A DNA stretch of 64,000 nt from Rhodopirellula baltica (lineage in GTDB: Bacteria > Planctomycetota > Planctomycetia > Pirellulales > Pirellulaceae), in assembly GCA_002901265.1 (NCBI GenBank), contig PPHI01000085.1:1-64000 (forward strand). Reading direction: 5' to 3'. The translations under genes were made by a program, and so were the position numbers. Shown here piece by piece: positions 34,862-43,398 of this stretch. Position 1 is the first letter of the stretch. Each line of letters opens with the position of its first letter. The notes under the pieces were generated by a model. The model made no database searches. It worked only from the letters and a program-made list of their open reading frames with translations, and was not told the DNA's origin.

Positions 34862-36826
34862 CTATTCCGATTCGGACTCGCCTTCGTCTTTCGACGGCGC
34901 TTCGCTGGCGGATTCATCCTCGGATTCTGAATCGGCCTCGGTAGCCGGCTCTTCGCTTGCCGTTTGCTCCGGCTCAGTCGCAGTCGCTTCCTCGGTGGTT
35001 GCGTCGTCCGCAGTTGCGTCCTCAGCAGTTGCTTCGGTCGCGGTTTCAGCTTCCATCACTTCGGCCGCTTGATCTGCATCAGCCGTTGCCTCGACAGATT
35101 CTTCGTTGGTGGCTTCGGCGGTCGCTGGTTCTTCTTCAACCATTTCGGCGTCAGAATCTGCGGCAGCTTCTTCTTCAGCTGCTTTGAGGGCTTCGAGCTC
35201 ACGAGCACGTTCCTCATCAGCCAGTTCTTGCTTCCGCTTTGCCGCCAAGTCGCCTTGCTCTTCACGGACAAGCTTGTAGGCCTCTGCGTTTTGAATCCCG
35301 CCTTCGACGTTCATCATGCGAGCGAAGGTTGCCAACGGAAAGTCATCGGGAAGGTCTTCGGAGTCGATCGCGATCATGTAGCGACGGATGGACATGAAGA
35401 GGTCTTCGGCCGAATCATCGATCGTCAGAATCGGGTAATCGTCGAAGATCTCGGCCCAGATCTCGAAGGCTTGCTTGTACTTTTCGATTGCCAAGTAGAT
35501 TTCGGCATCGGCGTTGGCTTTTTCGGCCTCGTAGATCAAGCGTCGGGCTTCGACGGTCCGTTCTTCTTGCTCGGCCATCGCCAAGCTTTCCCAGTAGATG
35601 AAGTTGATCTGACGTCGATAGCTGTCTGTCTTTTTAATTCGCTCATCGAGGTCTTTGATCTCGTCAATCAGTTGGATCGCGGTGAGTTGGGCCGCTTGTG
35701 GAAGCCGCTTCAGGACGGTTTCGCGATCGGGCTCAACCGAGGCAAGGATGGCTGGCAAAGCTGCTTTGCCGGCTTCGGTGCGTTCCTCGGGGGCTTTTTC
35801 AAGAACGTTGCGGACATCGATCGGAAGCGCGGCGATTTTCTCGTTCCGCATTTCCTCGTAGATCTCGTCGGCGATCTTACGGAACTCGTCCATCTTCTCG
35901 CTTTTCTGCTCGTTCAAGTCAAAGATCGAACCGAGTTTGATTGAGAATCCGTCGTTGGTTGGGATACTACGACGTCCGAATTGTTCCCAGCCTTCCGAAG
36001 CCTTGGTGTAGGCGCGAACGGCACGTTCATCCAGGACGCCTTCTTTTTCGATCGCCTCGGCGTGCTTGTAGAGCCATTTGGGGCCGGTTTCGAAAAAGTT
36101 GATCGGCGACTGGCGACGAATTTTGACTCCCGCATCGACGATGTCGTAACCGTGGTTCAGCCAAAGGCGGCCGACCAGCCAGTTGTCCGGTTTTTGTTCC
36201 GGGCCTTTGGCTTCGTTGCTGTCGACGGCGATCCCTTCGTTAGCCAGTGACGCGTGCAGAACTTTGTCTTCCGAGAACAGTCGGCGGAACTGTTTCTGCT
36301 CATCGGACATGCCAATTTTTTGGCCATAGAACCAACCGGTGTACCAAATCAAGCGAGGTGCTTTGCGGTTTTGGCGTACACCACGCGTGAGGAACTCCGT
36401 TCCTTCGCGGACCATTTCGTAGCGTTGGCGATAGTCGTCGAATTCGATCGAAACGTTGTAGGCCAAGTTGTGTGCTTGGTGTTCCCACACTTTGTCATAG
36501 TGTGGTTGCAGCAGTGCAATGTTATTGAGAGACGCCTTCAAGCGGTCCCATTCGTGGGCGACACGGTACTTGTGGGCCTTTTCCCACAGCAGCGTCGCGG
36601 CGACACCACGAAGCCCCAGCGAAGCGAGTTTCATTGTTTCACTAGCGGGGCTGATTTCGCCAAGATCACTTTCAGAGATCCCGTATTTTTGCCGCATCAG
36701 TGCCAACTGCCCACCAGAGTCGGGCGTCCCATCGGACGGCCGACCCAGCAAGTACAACGGAACCAACGTGGCAACCAGGATGACGAGATAAATGATCTTG
36801 CGACGGAAAGCAGTCGACTGGTTCAT
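34862..36826 (-). CDS. Membrane-anchored helical protein with long acidic C-terminal tail, unknown
   Basis: About 654 residues from the ATG at 36826. A TM anchor (about 9-28) is followed by a mostly helical region resembling TPR-like repeats (about 60-520), and then a ~115-residue tail of Glu, Ala, Thr, Ser and Asp with almost no hydrophobic residues. Its start overlaps the stop of the ABC permease gene by four bases (ATGA), so it is translationally coupled to the exporter and is probably an accessory component of it. No enzyme motif is visible. Confidence 0.75.
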   Translation of the reverse strand: MNQSTAFRRKIIYLVILVATLVPLYLLGRPSDGTPDSGGQLALMRQKYGISESDLGEISPASETMKLASLGLRGVAATLLWEKAHKYRVAHEWDRLKASLNNIALLQPHYDKVWEHQAHNLAYNVSIEFDDYRQRYEMVREGTEFLTRGVRQNRKAPRLIWYTGWFYGQKIGMSDEQKQFRRLFSEDKVLHASLANEGIAVDSNEAKGPEQKPDNWLVGRLWLNHGYDIVDAGVKIRRQSPINFFETGPKWLYKHAEAIEKEGVLDERAVRAYTKASEGWEQFGRRSIPTNDGFSIKLGSIFDLNEQKSEKMDEFRKIADEIYEEMRNEKIAALPIDVRNVLEKAPEERTEAGKAALPAILASVEPDRETVLKRLPQAAQLTAIQLIDEIKDLDERIKKTDSYRRQINFIYWESLAMAEQEERTVEARRLIYEAEKANADAEIYLAIEKYKQAFEIWAEIFDDYPILTIDDSAEDLFMSIRRYMIAIDSEDLPDDFPLATFARMMNVEGGIQNAEAYKLVREEQGDLAAKRKQELADEERARELEALKAAEEEAAADSDAEMVEEEPATAEATNEESVEATADADQAAEVMEAETATEATAEDATADDATTEEATATEPEQTASEEPATEADSESEDESASEAPSKDEGESESE

Positions 36827-38718
36827 GCCGCGATCTCGCGAGATTTCAAAAAGAAGTAACTGATGAGGAAGGCCAATAAACAATATCCCAGTGTCGCAAC
36901 ACCGTGACGGGCCAGGACCGCGCCAAAGATGTTCACACCACTGGCAGCATACTCGGCTGTACCGACCATGCGCGGCAAGTTGGGCAGTGCGGTCGCGACG
37001 GCATCGAGTGCGTACACGATTCCCGCGTCGGCGGATTTGATCAGCGTGTTAGCGACACCTTCGACGTCAAGCTGCGTCGTCATCGCATCCTGTTTGACCA
37101 GACGGACGAGCGATTCGATCGGACCGCCACCATGTTCGATCGGCGAATCGATGTAATAACGGGTGTCATAGATCGTTTCTGCGGAGAAACCCATCAAGAC
37201 ACAAACCGCGGTCGCAACCATCGCGACCGGTCCACTCAGGAACGTGCTGAACATCACGCCGAAGGCGATGATCATCGTCATCTGGAACCAGATCGAGATG
37301 TAAGCCTTGGTCAAGTTCCACTCGAAAGAAGATTCGGCAGGACGCAAGTAAACCCCACTCTTGGTCACACCCAGGTATTGGCTGCGGTCCAAGCAACGAA
37401 GCAGGATCTGCATGCGGCCGTCTTCGGTGGCCAAGTCTTGGTAAACATTCAGTTCGCGGGTTTCGCCGTTGGCATCGGTACCTTCGATGTTCAGCGGCAA
37501 TGTTCGTTCGTCGATTTGATACTCTTCGACGATGAAGGGGATCGGGTTTGACTCCGCACCTGTATCGGGGTTTTTCATGGTCAGTGAACCACGGATTCCC
37601 GATTCGATGTCACCCTTGTACGAACGGTACGCTCGCACTGAAAGGTCGACGGGGATACCATCGGGGTACAGCGATTCGACTACGTTATCGAACGTGAACT
37701 CGGCCATACCGAGTGTTCCGCCTTCGACATAACCGTGCTCCAAGCGACGTGGCCCGCGGGCCACACCGATCAGACGCGAAATACCGGCCGACCCATAACC
37801 GCCGTCAGCCTTTTCGGCACCGACGTCAATCCCGGCGTCCTTTGGGGCACCGGCACGGTCATAAAACTGGATCTCGCCATAAACGGGAATCCGGGCACGC
37901 AGTTGTTGAATCGGAGGGCCGATTTCAAACGTTTGGTCATCAACCTGCGTGACGATGTGGCGGTGTCCTCGATCAAAGTCGGTCAGGCCAACGGATTCGC
38001 CCGAGTCGATTGTGAACTCATGTTCGTGCTTGCGGACAAAATCTGTCTTACCGGTGACAGCGCCGCTCTCGTCGCGTGTCGCATCGACCACTTCGACGTG
38101 GCTGTGGTCGAGACCTCGGCGAACGAACAGATAGCTCAATACGCCCATCGGTACCAGCATCATGGTGCCGACGCCGATAAATCCGAGCATCCGTCCCAGC
38201 ACGATCTCGCTGGAGCGAACCGGTTTCGTCACGATCGTGTAGATCGTTCGCGACTCGATATCTTGGGGCAGTGAAAACGCACTGATAAACAATGCAAGCG
38301 CGAGCACCAAGTAGTTCGTCGCCGTCAGCACAAAGCTGATATACAGACGCGCGGGGTCGTCACTGTCGGGGTTAAGGAACCAGCCCGCCAGTAGCAGCAG
38401 GACCACGAACAAGCCGAAGACAAACAGCACCCTACGGCGGATTGCCTCTTTAAATGCGAGTCGTGCGAGCGCGGTGATACGGCGTGGGCTGGTGCCAGGC
38501 AAATCCGATCGGAAGAAATCCCGGATCGCGCGTGCGACAGCGTAAAAGCCTTCACCCGGCCCATAGCGGGCTGACGAAATGATGTAGCCCACCAGTACGC
38601 CCAGCACGATCGCCAACACGATCAGCACGCAGCCTTTCAGGAGAGCGCTTTCCAGGAACGCGCCTGGACGCATCAGCCATTCTGAGAATGTCCAGAAATC
38701 ATCAGGTTGTAATTTCAT
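36823..38718 (-). CDS. ABC-2 type transporter permease
   Basis: 631 residues. Membrane helices cluster at about 23-45, 98-120, 130-150, 170-200 and again at 460-510 and 600-625, separated by a large central soluble region (about 205-445). The conserved stretch FSLPQDIESRTIYTIVTKPV is typical of ABC-2/NatB-like permeases. It pairs with the ATPase gene nine bases upstream. Substrate is unknown; large extracytoplasmic domains in this family are often linked to export of lipids, peptides or cell-envelope material. Confidence 0.87.
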   Translation of the reverse strand: MKLQPDDFWTFSEWLMRPGAFLESALLKGCVLIVLAIVLGVLVGYIISSARYGPGEGFYAVARAIRDFFRSDLPGTSPRRITALARLAFKEAIRRRVLFVFGLFVVLLLLAGWFLNPDSDDPARLYISFVLTATNYLVLALALFISAFSLPQDIESRTIYTIVTKPVRSSEIVLGRMLGFIGVGTMMLVPMGVLSYLFVRRGLDHSHVEVVDATRDESGAVTGKTDFVRKHEHEFTIDSGESVGLTDFDRGHRHIVTQVDDQTFEIGPPIQQLRARIPVYGEIQFYDRAGAPKDAGIDVGAEKADGGYGSAGISRLIGVARGPRRLEHGYVEGGTLGMAEFTFDNVVESLYPDGIPVDLSVRAYRSYKGDIESGIRGSLTMKNPDTGAESNPIPFIVEEYQIDERTLPLNIEGTDANGETRELNVYQDLATEDGRMQILLRCLDRSQYLGVTKSGVYLRPAESSFEWNLTKAYISIWFQMTMIIAFGVMFSTFLSGPVAMVATAVCVLMGFSAETIYDTRYYIDSPIEHGGGPIESLVRLVKQDAMTTQLDVEGVANTLIKSADAGIVYALDAVATALPNLPRMVGTAEYAASGVNIFGAVLARHGVATLGYCLLAFLISYFFLKSREIAA

Positions 38719-38727
38719 GACTGGTCA

Positions 38728-39732
38728 CTATTCCCCTTGCCCTTCGGCCGCTTCAGATTGCTCTGCCGCTGAAGCGGAAACACGCCGAGCACCGGGGCGG
38801 GCCTCACTTTCGCGAACGATGTCAAGGAACAGGTCTTCCATCGTGGCGGTTGGGTTGTCCATCGATTTCAGGTCGCCGCCGTGGCGGGCGATGACATCGC
38901 GGATCTCTTGTTTGGCTTCTTCGCTCAGGCCGGTCGCGTGGACTTCGGTGATGTCGCGGACCTTCAACAAGTCGCTGACGCGGCCGAGTTCTTTTAGTTC
39001 GCCTTGGTGCAGAATCGCGACGCGGTCACAAACGTCTTGTACGTCGCCAAGTTGGTGGCTGCACAACAGAACGGTCTTGCCTTGATCACGAAGGGCCAAA
39101 ATCAGGTCCTTCATCTCGCGGATCCCGATCGGGTCCAAGCCCGTGGTCGGTTCGTCAAGCAAGACCAGGTCGGGGTCGTTGATCAGGGCTTGGGCCAGAC
39201 CGACCCGGCGTCGCATCCCCTTACTGTATTCGCGCAGTTGGCGGTGACGTGCGGCTTGCAACCCGACCAGCGACAAGAGCTCGTTGACTCGCTCGCGACG
39301 CTGCGTTCCGGACATGTCAAACAGCCGTCCGTAGAAATCCAGTGTCTCCTCGGCGTTGAGGAACTGGTACAGGTACGACTCTTCGGGCAGATAACCGATA
39401 CGTTCGTTCTTTTTGGTTTCTGTCGCGTCTTTGTCAAATACCAGCACACGTCCGCTGGTGGGGAAGAGCAACCCCAGGATCAATTTAATCGTCGTCGACT
39501 TGCCGCTACCGTTGGGGCCCAGCAACCCAAAGATCTCGCCTTTGCGGACTTCGATATCAAGCGATTTGACTGCGTGGACCTTCTTTCGGCCCCAGAAATC
39601 CTTGTAAATCTTGTTCAGGTTGCGAGTTTCGATAACGACGTCGCTACTGGTGGGCTGGCTTGCCGCGGGGGCGTTTGCATTTTCGACGCCAGCCCCGGTG
39701 GTGCTTGCGACAGCTGTTGAATCGGTGTCCAC
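38728..39732 (-). CDS. ABC transporter ATP-binding protein
   Basis: 334 residues from a GTG. After a ~30-residue Ala/Thr-rich leader, a complete ABC ATPase follows: Walker [11 protein letters not shown] loop in YLPEESYLY, signature [14 protein letters not shown], Walker B LVLLDEP, and switch His in CSHQLGDV. The C-terminal ~90 residues match the extension found in NatA/CcmA-like exporters. With the permease it forms an ABC-2 exporter, in one operon with the acidic-tail protein. Confidence 0.93.
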   Translation of the reverse strand: MDTDSTAVASTTGAGVENANAPAASQPTSSDVVIETRNLNKIYKDFWGRKKVHAVKSLDIEVRKGEIFGLLGPNGSGKSTTIKLILGLLFPTSGRVLVFDKDATETKKNERIGYLPEESYLYQFLNAEETLDFYGRLFDMSGTQRRERVNELLSLVGLQAARHRQLREYSKGMRRRVGLAQALINDPDLVLLDEPTTGLDPIGIREMKDLILALRDQGKTVLLCSHQLGDVQDVCDRVAILHQGELKELGRVSDLLKVRDITEVHATGLSEEAKQEIRDVIARHGGDLKSMDNPTATMEDLFLDIVRESEARPGARRVSASAAEQSEAAEGQGE

Positions 39733-40079
39733 GAACAGCGTTCCGTATCAGAGGAGAGTAAGAATTCCAGTGGATAATCGAGGATTGTTACGCTACGCGA
39801 GCCACCCGAAACCGGTTCGAACATTTTCCATGCCAAATTCTGCGGCAGGGGGCAATGATTGCAGCCGTCGATGTTCGTGCGGCGTCGGAGCGGGCTGCCT
39901 GCACCATTTTGGCCCGCCCGTGGTATTTCACGTTCACGGTAGCGGACGCGAGCCTGCCCGCCGTAGCGGCTGGTGAGCTGGCCCAGAAGGGGATTTCAAC
40001 GCTCAGGCGGTGATTCGAATCAGATCGGTCGTTGCCAAAATCGCAGTCTTCTTGCCACAATGCCGCTGACGTGCCCGAA
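39733..40079. other. Divergent intergenic region with a duplicated short motif
   Basis: About 350 bp between the divergent ABC operon and folC, so promoters for both are expected. Two related segments lie side by side: ggtagcggacgcgagcctg near 39937 and cgtagcggctggtgagctgg at 39961. The pattern tagcgg-x-c/t-g-x-gagc-tg recurs and may be a short dispersed repeat. No gene or clear promoter was recognised. Confidence 0.35.
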
Positions 40080-41654
40080 ATGAATGATGTGGTCGGATCG
40101 AACGACGTGTCCGGATTAAATACCAACCCTACTTCCAGCGTTTCGCCGACCGAGTTTGAATCGACGGCCTACGCCCAAGCTGTCGAATACCTCTATGGAA
40201 GGATCGACTACGAGCGGCAAGCGACCCACAGCGGTCCACCCGTGTTTCGGCTCGACCGAACCGCCGAGCTGTTCACAAAGCTGGGGTTAAGCCGGTACCT
40301 GCATCCGAGCTATCGAGTCAACGGTTCAGACGACCAAGCGGCCGCGACTCCGCTGGTCCATATCGCAGGCACCAAAGGCAAAGGTTCGACGTCGACAATG
40401 GTCAGTTCAATTCTGACCTCGGCCGGGAATCGGGTCGGTCTCTACACGTCGCCGCACCTGACCCATTTGAATGAACGTTTTCGTATTGACGGCGTTCCCT
40501 GTACTGACCAGCAATTGGTGGACCTGGTGGGCTGCGTTCGCCCCGTGGTCGAGGCCATGGATGCGAGAGGTCAGTGCGTTTCGTTCTTCGAGCTGACCAC
40601 TGCAATGGCAGTGCTCTATTTCCATCAACAGCGTTGTGATGCGATCGTTCTCGAAGTGGGCTTGGGCGGGCGGCTGGATAGTACCAATGTCTGCCAAAGT
40701 TCTGTGACGGCTGTCACCTCGATCGGACTCGATCACCAACACGTCCTTGGCGAAACGGTCCAAGAGATCGCCGCCGAGAAAGCTGGGATTTTCAAGTCTG
40801 GCGTTCCCGCTGTCTGTGGCGTTCGCGACCCTGATGCGAGGCAGGTCGTCCACGAAATCGCGAAGCAGCGGCAATGCGAACTGTTTCAGTTCCAATGCGA
40901 TTATCAGGCCGAGGACATTGTCGAAACCGAAGCGGGGATTCAATTTCGCTATCGAACGGAAGGGTCAATCGCCGCATCACAACTCGACGTTCGCTTGCCA
41001 TTGATTGGCAATCATCAAGCAGACAATGCGTCAGCGGCAATCACCATTTGTCGCTTGCTTGACCAGGCGACTCAAAACTCATTGCCACTCCTGAAGCACC
41101 GCGTCGATCAGGCAGCAATCGAGAAAGGATTGGTGACGGTATGCTGCGATGGCCGTTTAGAGTGTTTCCAATTGAAGGATCATGGAACGCGATTGGTGCT
41201 CGATACAGCACATAATCCCGACTCGGTCGGTGCGTTGTGTCGTGCTGTCCGTTCTCGAATTCAAAGTGATCGTGACGAGGTCATTTTCAGGCAGCCCGTC
41301 GTGGTCGTCTTTGGGACCAGTCGGGACAAAGACGTCGCTTCGATGGCAGCACAGCTGGCAACGATCGCTGATCAAGTCATCGGTACACAGTACTGCACCA
41401 ACCCGCGAGCTTTGTCGGTCGATGCGGTGGTGTCGGCGTTCCGTGATGCAGGTGTCCGACCCGAGAATCTTCAAGCGGAGTTAATGCCCGACTCCGCATT
41501 GCAACTCGCGTTGGGGCATGCCGCAGGCGGGACGGTGATTGTGTGTGGGTCGTTTTATCTCGCCGGTGAACTTCGCCCAACGATGATCCGCATGGCCGCG
41601 CCAGAAGCGGGGCTTGATCGCGAAACGACAACAGGGTTGTTGGCCCGCTCCTAA
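40080..41654 (+). CDS. folC: Folylpolyglutamate synthase / dihydrofolate synthase
   Basis: About 524 residues from the ATG at 40080. Adds glutamate to dihydropteroate and to reduced folates, using ATP. The Mur-ligase-type P loop GTKGKGST (about 97-104), YTSPHLTHLNERF, and the C-terminal DTAHNPDSV motif that binds the substrate glutamyl chain are all present. The protein is longer than the usual ~430 residues, because of a ~60-residue N-terminal extension and small insertions. The phosphopantetheinyl transferase gene follows 34 bp later and is probably co-transcribed. Confidence 0.92.
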   Translation: MNDVVGSNDVSGLNTNPTSSVSPTEFESTAYAQAVEYLYGRIDYERQATHSGPPVFRLDRTAELFTKLGLSRYLHPSYRVNGSDDQAAATPLVHIAGTKGKGSTSTMVSSILTSAGNRVGLYTSPHLTHLNERFRIDGVPCTDQQLVDLVGCVRPVVEAMDARGQCVSFFELTTAMAVLYFHQQRCDAIVLEVGLGGRLDSTNVCQSSVTAVTSIGLDHQHVLGETVQEIAAEKAGIFKSGVPAVCGVRDPDARQVVHEIAKQRQCELFQFQCDYQAEDIVETEAGIQFRYRTEGSIAASQLDVRLPLIGNHQADNASAAITICRLLDQATQNSLPLLKHRVDQAAIEKGLVTVCCDGRLECFQLKDHGTRLVLDTAHNPDSVGALCRAVRSRIQSDRDEVIFRQPVVVVFGTSRDKDVASMAAQLATIADQVIGTQYCTNPRALSVDAVVSAFRDAGVRPENLQAELMPDSALQLALGHAAGGTVIVCGSFYLAGELRPTMIRMAAPEAGLDRETTTGLLARS

Positions 41655-41688
41655 CTGCACTATCGATTCAGCAATCCATCATTGAATC

Positions 41689-42435
41689 ATGTCTTCGCTT
41701 CAGCAATCCGAGTCAACTGATGTGACATTGGATGTTTGGCATGCGCCTGCTGACAGCGAACGACGTGGCCCTTTCGAGAAGGAATGCGAGAAGTGTTTGG
41801 CAGCCGACGAGTTGCGAGACGCGGACCGTTTTCGTTTGGTTCGGAGTCGCAACCAGCATGTCGTCGGTCGTGCGATGGCAAGGCGTTTGTTGTGTACCGA
41901 AGAGTTTGCCCCCCAGGCGATCCGGTTTGGTATCGGCGCACACGGCAAACCCCAGGTCGAGTATCCCGAATCGGTCAGACGTCCTTTTAATATCGCCCAC
42001 ACCGACGGAATGGTGCTATGCGGCGTCGCTAGCGAAGGTGTTGACTCCGTCGGTGTTGATGTTGAATCACTTCATCGACGCACCACAACCGAGGTGGCTG
42101 ACCGTTACTTCGCGCTGCCCGAAATCGAGTTCCTAAGAACACGACCTGCCGAGCAGCAGAAGTTTTACTTCTTGAAGATCTGGACGCTGAAAGAGGCGTT
42201 TATCAAAGCGATCGGGACTGGGCTGCATACGCCGCTGGCTGACTTCGCTTTCGAGTCAATCGAATCGGATCAGCCAACGATCCGGTTCCTCGATCCAAAG
42301 TTGGACAACGGGCAAACTTGGTTGTTCGTTTGCAAGCAACCAAGTGAAGGCTTCATCGCGTCCGCTGCTGTCGCGACAAAAAAGCGTTCTGCGACAGCTT
42401 CTGTCACTTGGAATCCATTCGAGCTATTTCGATAG
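41689..42435 (+). CDS. 4'-phosphopantetheinyl transferase (Sfp type)
   Basis: 248 residues. Transfers the phosphopantetheine arm from CoA to carrier proteins of fatty acid, polyketide or non-ribosomal peptide synthesis. The two defining motifs are present: GVDVE (Mg2+ and CoA binding, about 122-127) and KIWTLKEAFIKAIG with the WxxKEAxxKA core (about 163-175). Length and spacing fit the Sfp/Gsp group rather than AcpS, so a broad carrier-protein range is likely. No synthase is encoded nearby. Confidence 0.9.
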   Translation: MSSLQQSESTDVTLDVWHAPADSERRGPFEKECEKCLAADELRDADRFRLVRSRNQHVVGRAMARRLLCTEEFAPQAIRFGIGAHGKPQVEYPESVRRPFNIAHTDGMVLCGVASEGVDSVGVDVESLHRRTTTEVADRYFALPEIEFLRTRPAEQQKFYFLKIWTLKEAFIKAIGTGLHTPLADFAFESIESDQPTIRFLDPKLDNGQTWLFVCKQPSEGFIASAAVATKKRSATASVTWNPFELFR

Positions 42436-42446
42436 TGCCGTTTTGT

Positions 42447-42568
42447 GCAGACGTCTGCAAGAGTGCGTAATCGGTTGCATGGATACGCACTCCCGATGTC
42501 AAGAGAGTCTGCGAAACGCGCGATGTGAACGTCGAATTCTTTGACATTAAGTGGGTGTTTATGTCAAA
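42447..42568. promoter_or_regulatory. Two palindromic elements upstream of the sigma/kinase operon
   Basis: A perfect 12-bp palindrome gcagacgtctgc spans 42447-42458. A second inverted repeat, tttgacat (42540-42547) and atgtcaaa (42561-42568), is separated by 13 bases and includes a TTGACA that could be a -35 hexamer. Both lie in the 200-bp region before the ECF sigma factor start at 42640, where promoter and operator sites are expected. Function is inferred from symmetry only. Confidence 0.45.
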
Positions 42569-42639
42569 ATCAGAGGGTCGAGGGCTGGCGGCTCGGCGCT
42601 GAGAAATCCGACCACTTCTTCTCTCCCGCCTTGAAATCG

Positions 42640-43398
42640 ATGTCTGATAGATCAATCACATTGATTCTGGATCGTCTACGTCAGGCGATCACAGAAGACG
42701 AACGACAAGCAGCGGCTGCAGAGCTTTATCGTCGTTACCGAGCGCCGGTGGAAAAGATCGCCCGTGGGCGACTGAGTCCGGGTGGTGGGTTGGCTGACGA
42801 AGAAGATGTCGCCCAAAGTGCCTTTCGGAGTTTCTTCGATCGCATCGAAACGGGGCAATTGGATGCGTTGGTGACCGGCGGGCAAGCTTGGGCGATTTTG
42901 GCGCGGCTGACCCGTAACAAGGCGATCGATTCGGTTCGCTATGACAACGCGCTCTGTCGCGGTGGCGAGGGGGCACGGCGGGCAAACAAGGCAAACGCCA
43001 ACGCGAGTACTTGTCAAATGTCGGCGAACGGCACGACAAGAACCGCCAGTGACCGTTTGGGCTTGGGGGAATCCGGGGAGACCGCACTGCGTCGTCGCTT
43101 GGATGATCGTGGCGGTGTCGGACGGCGCGAAGAGTATCCGATGGATGCTGTGAGTGATCGGAATCAACTCAGCAGCGATGAAGAGGCAGCGTCCAACGAA
43201 GTCGTGGAACGTTTTTTGGAAGAACTCTCTGAAGCAACATTGCGAGGCATTGTCTCGTTGAAGTTGCATGGGTTCACCAACGAAGAGATCGCGTCCCAAC
43301 TCGGATGTGCCACCCGAACGGTTGAGCGAAAGCTGAACTTGATCCGGCGGTTGTGGAATCCGATTTTGGAGAATGCCGATGAACAGCGGCGAGCCTGA
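42640..43398 (+). CDS. ECF-type RNA polymerase sigma factor linked to a Ser/Thr kinase
   Basis: About 252 residues from the ATG at 42640. Region 2 lies at about 5-100 (LYRRYRAPVEKIARGRL, then EEDVAQSAFRSFF) and region 4 at about 185-245 (LKLHGFTNEEIASQLGCATRTVERKL, a helix-turn-helix). A long basic linker of about 80 residues separates them. Sequence style and the overlapping downstream kinase place it among planctomycete ECF sigma factors coupled to protein kinases instead of anti-sigma factors. The 20-26 bp overlap with the kinase gene implies translational coupling. Confidence 0.88.
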   Translation: MSDRSITLILDRLRQAITEDERQAAAAELYRRYRAPVEKIARGRLSPGGGLADEEDVAQSAFRSFFDRIETGQLDALVTGGQAWAILARLTRNKAIDSVRYDNALCRGGEGARRANKANANASTCQMSANGTTRTASDRLGLGESGETALRRRLDDRGGVGRREEYPMDAVSDRNQLSSDEEAASNEVVERFLEELSEATLRGIVSLKLHGFTNEEIASQLGCATRTVERKLNLIRRLWNPILENADEQRRA

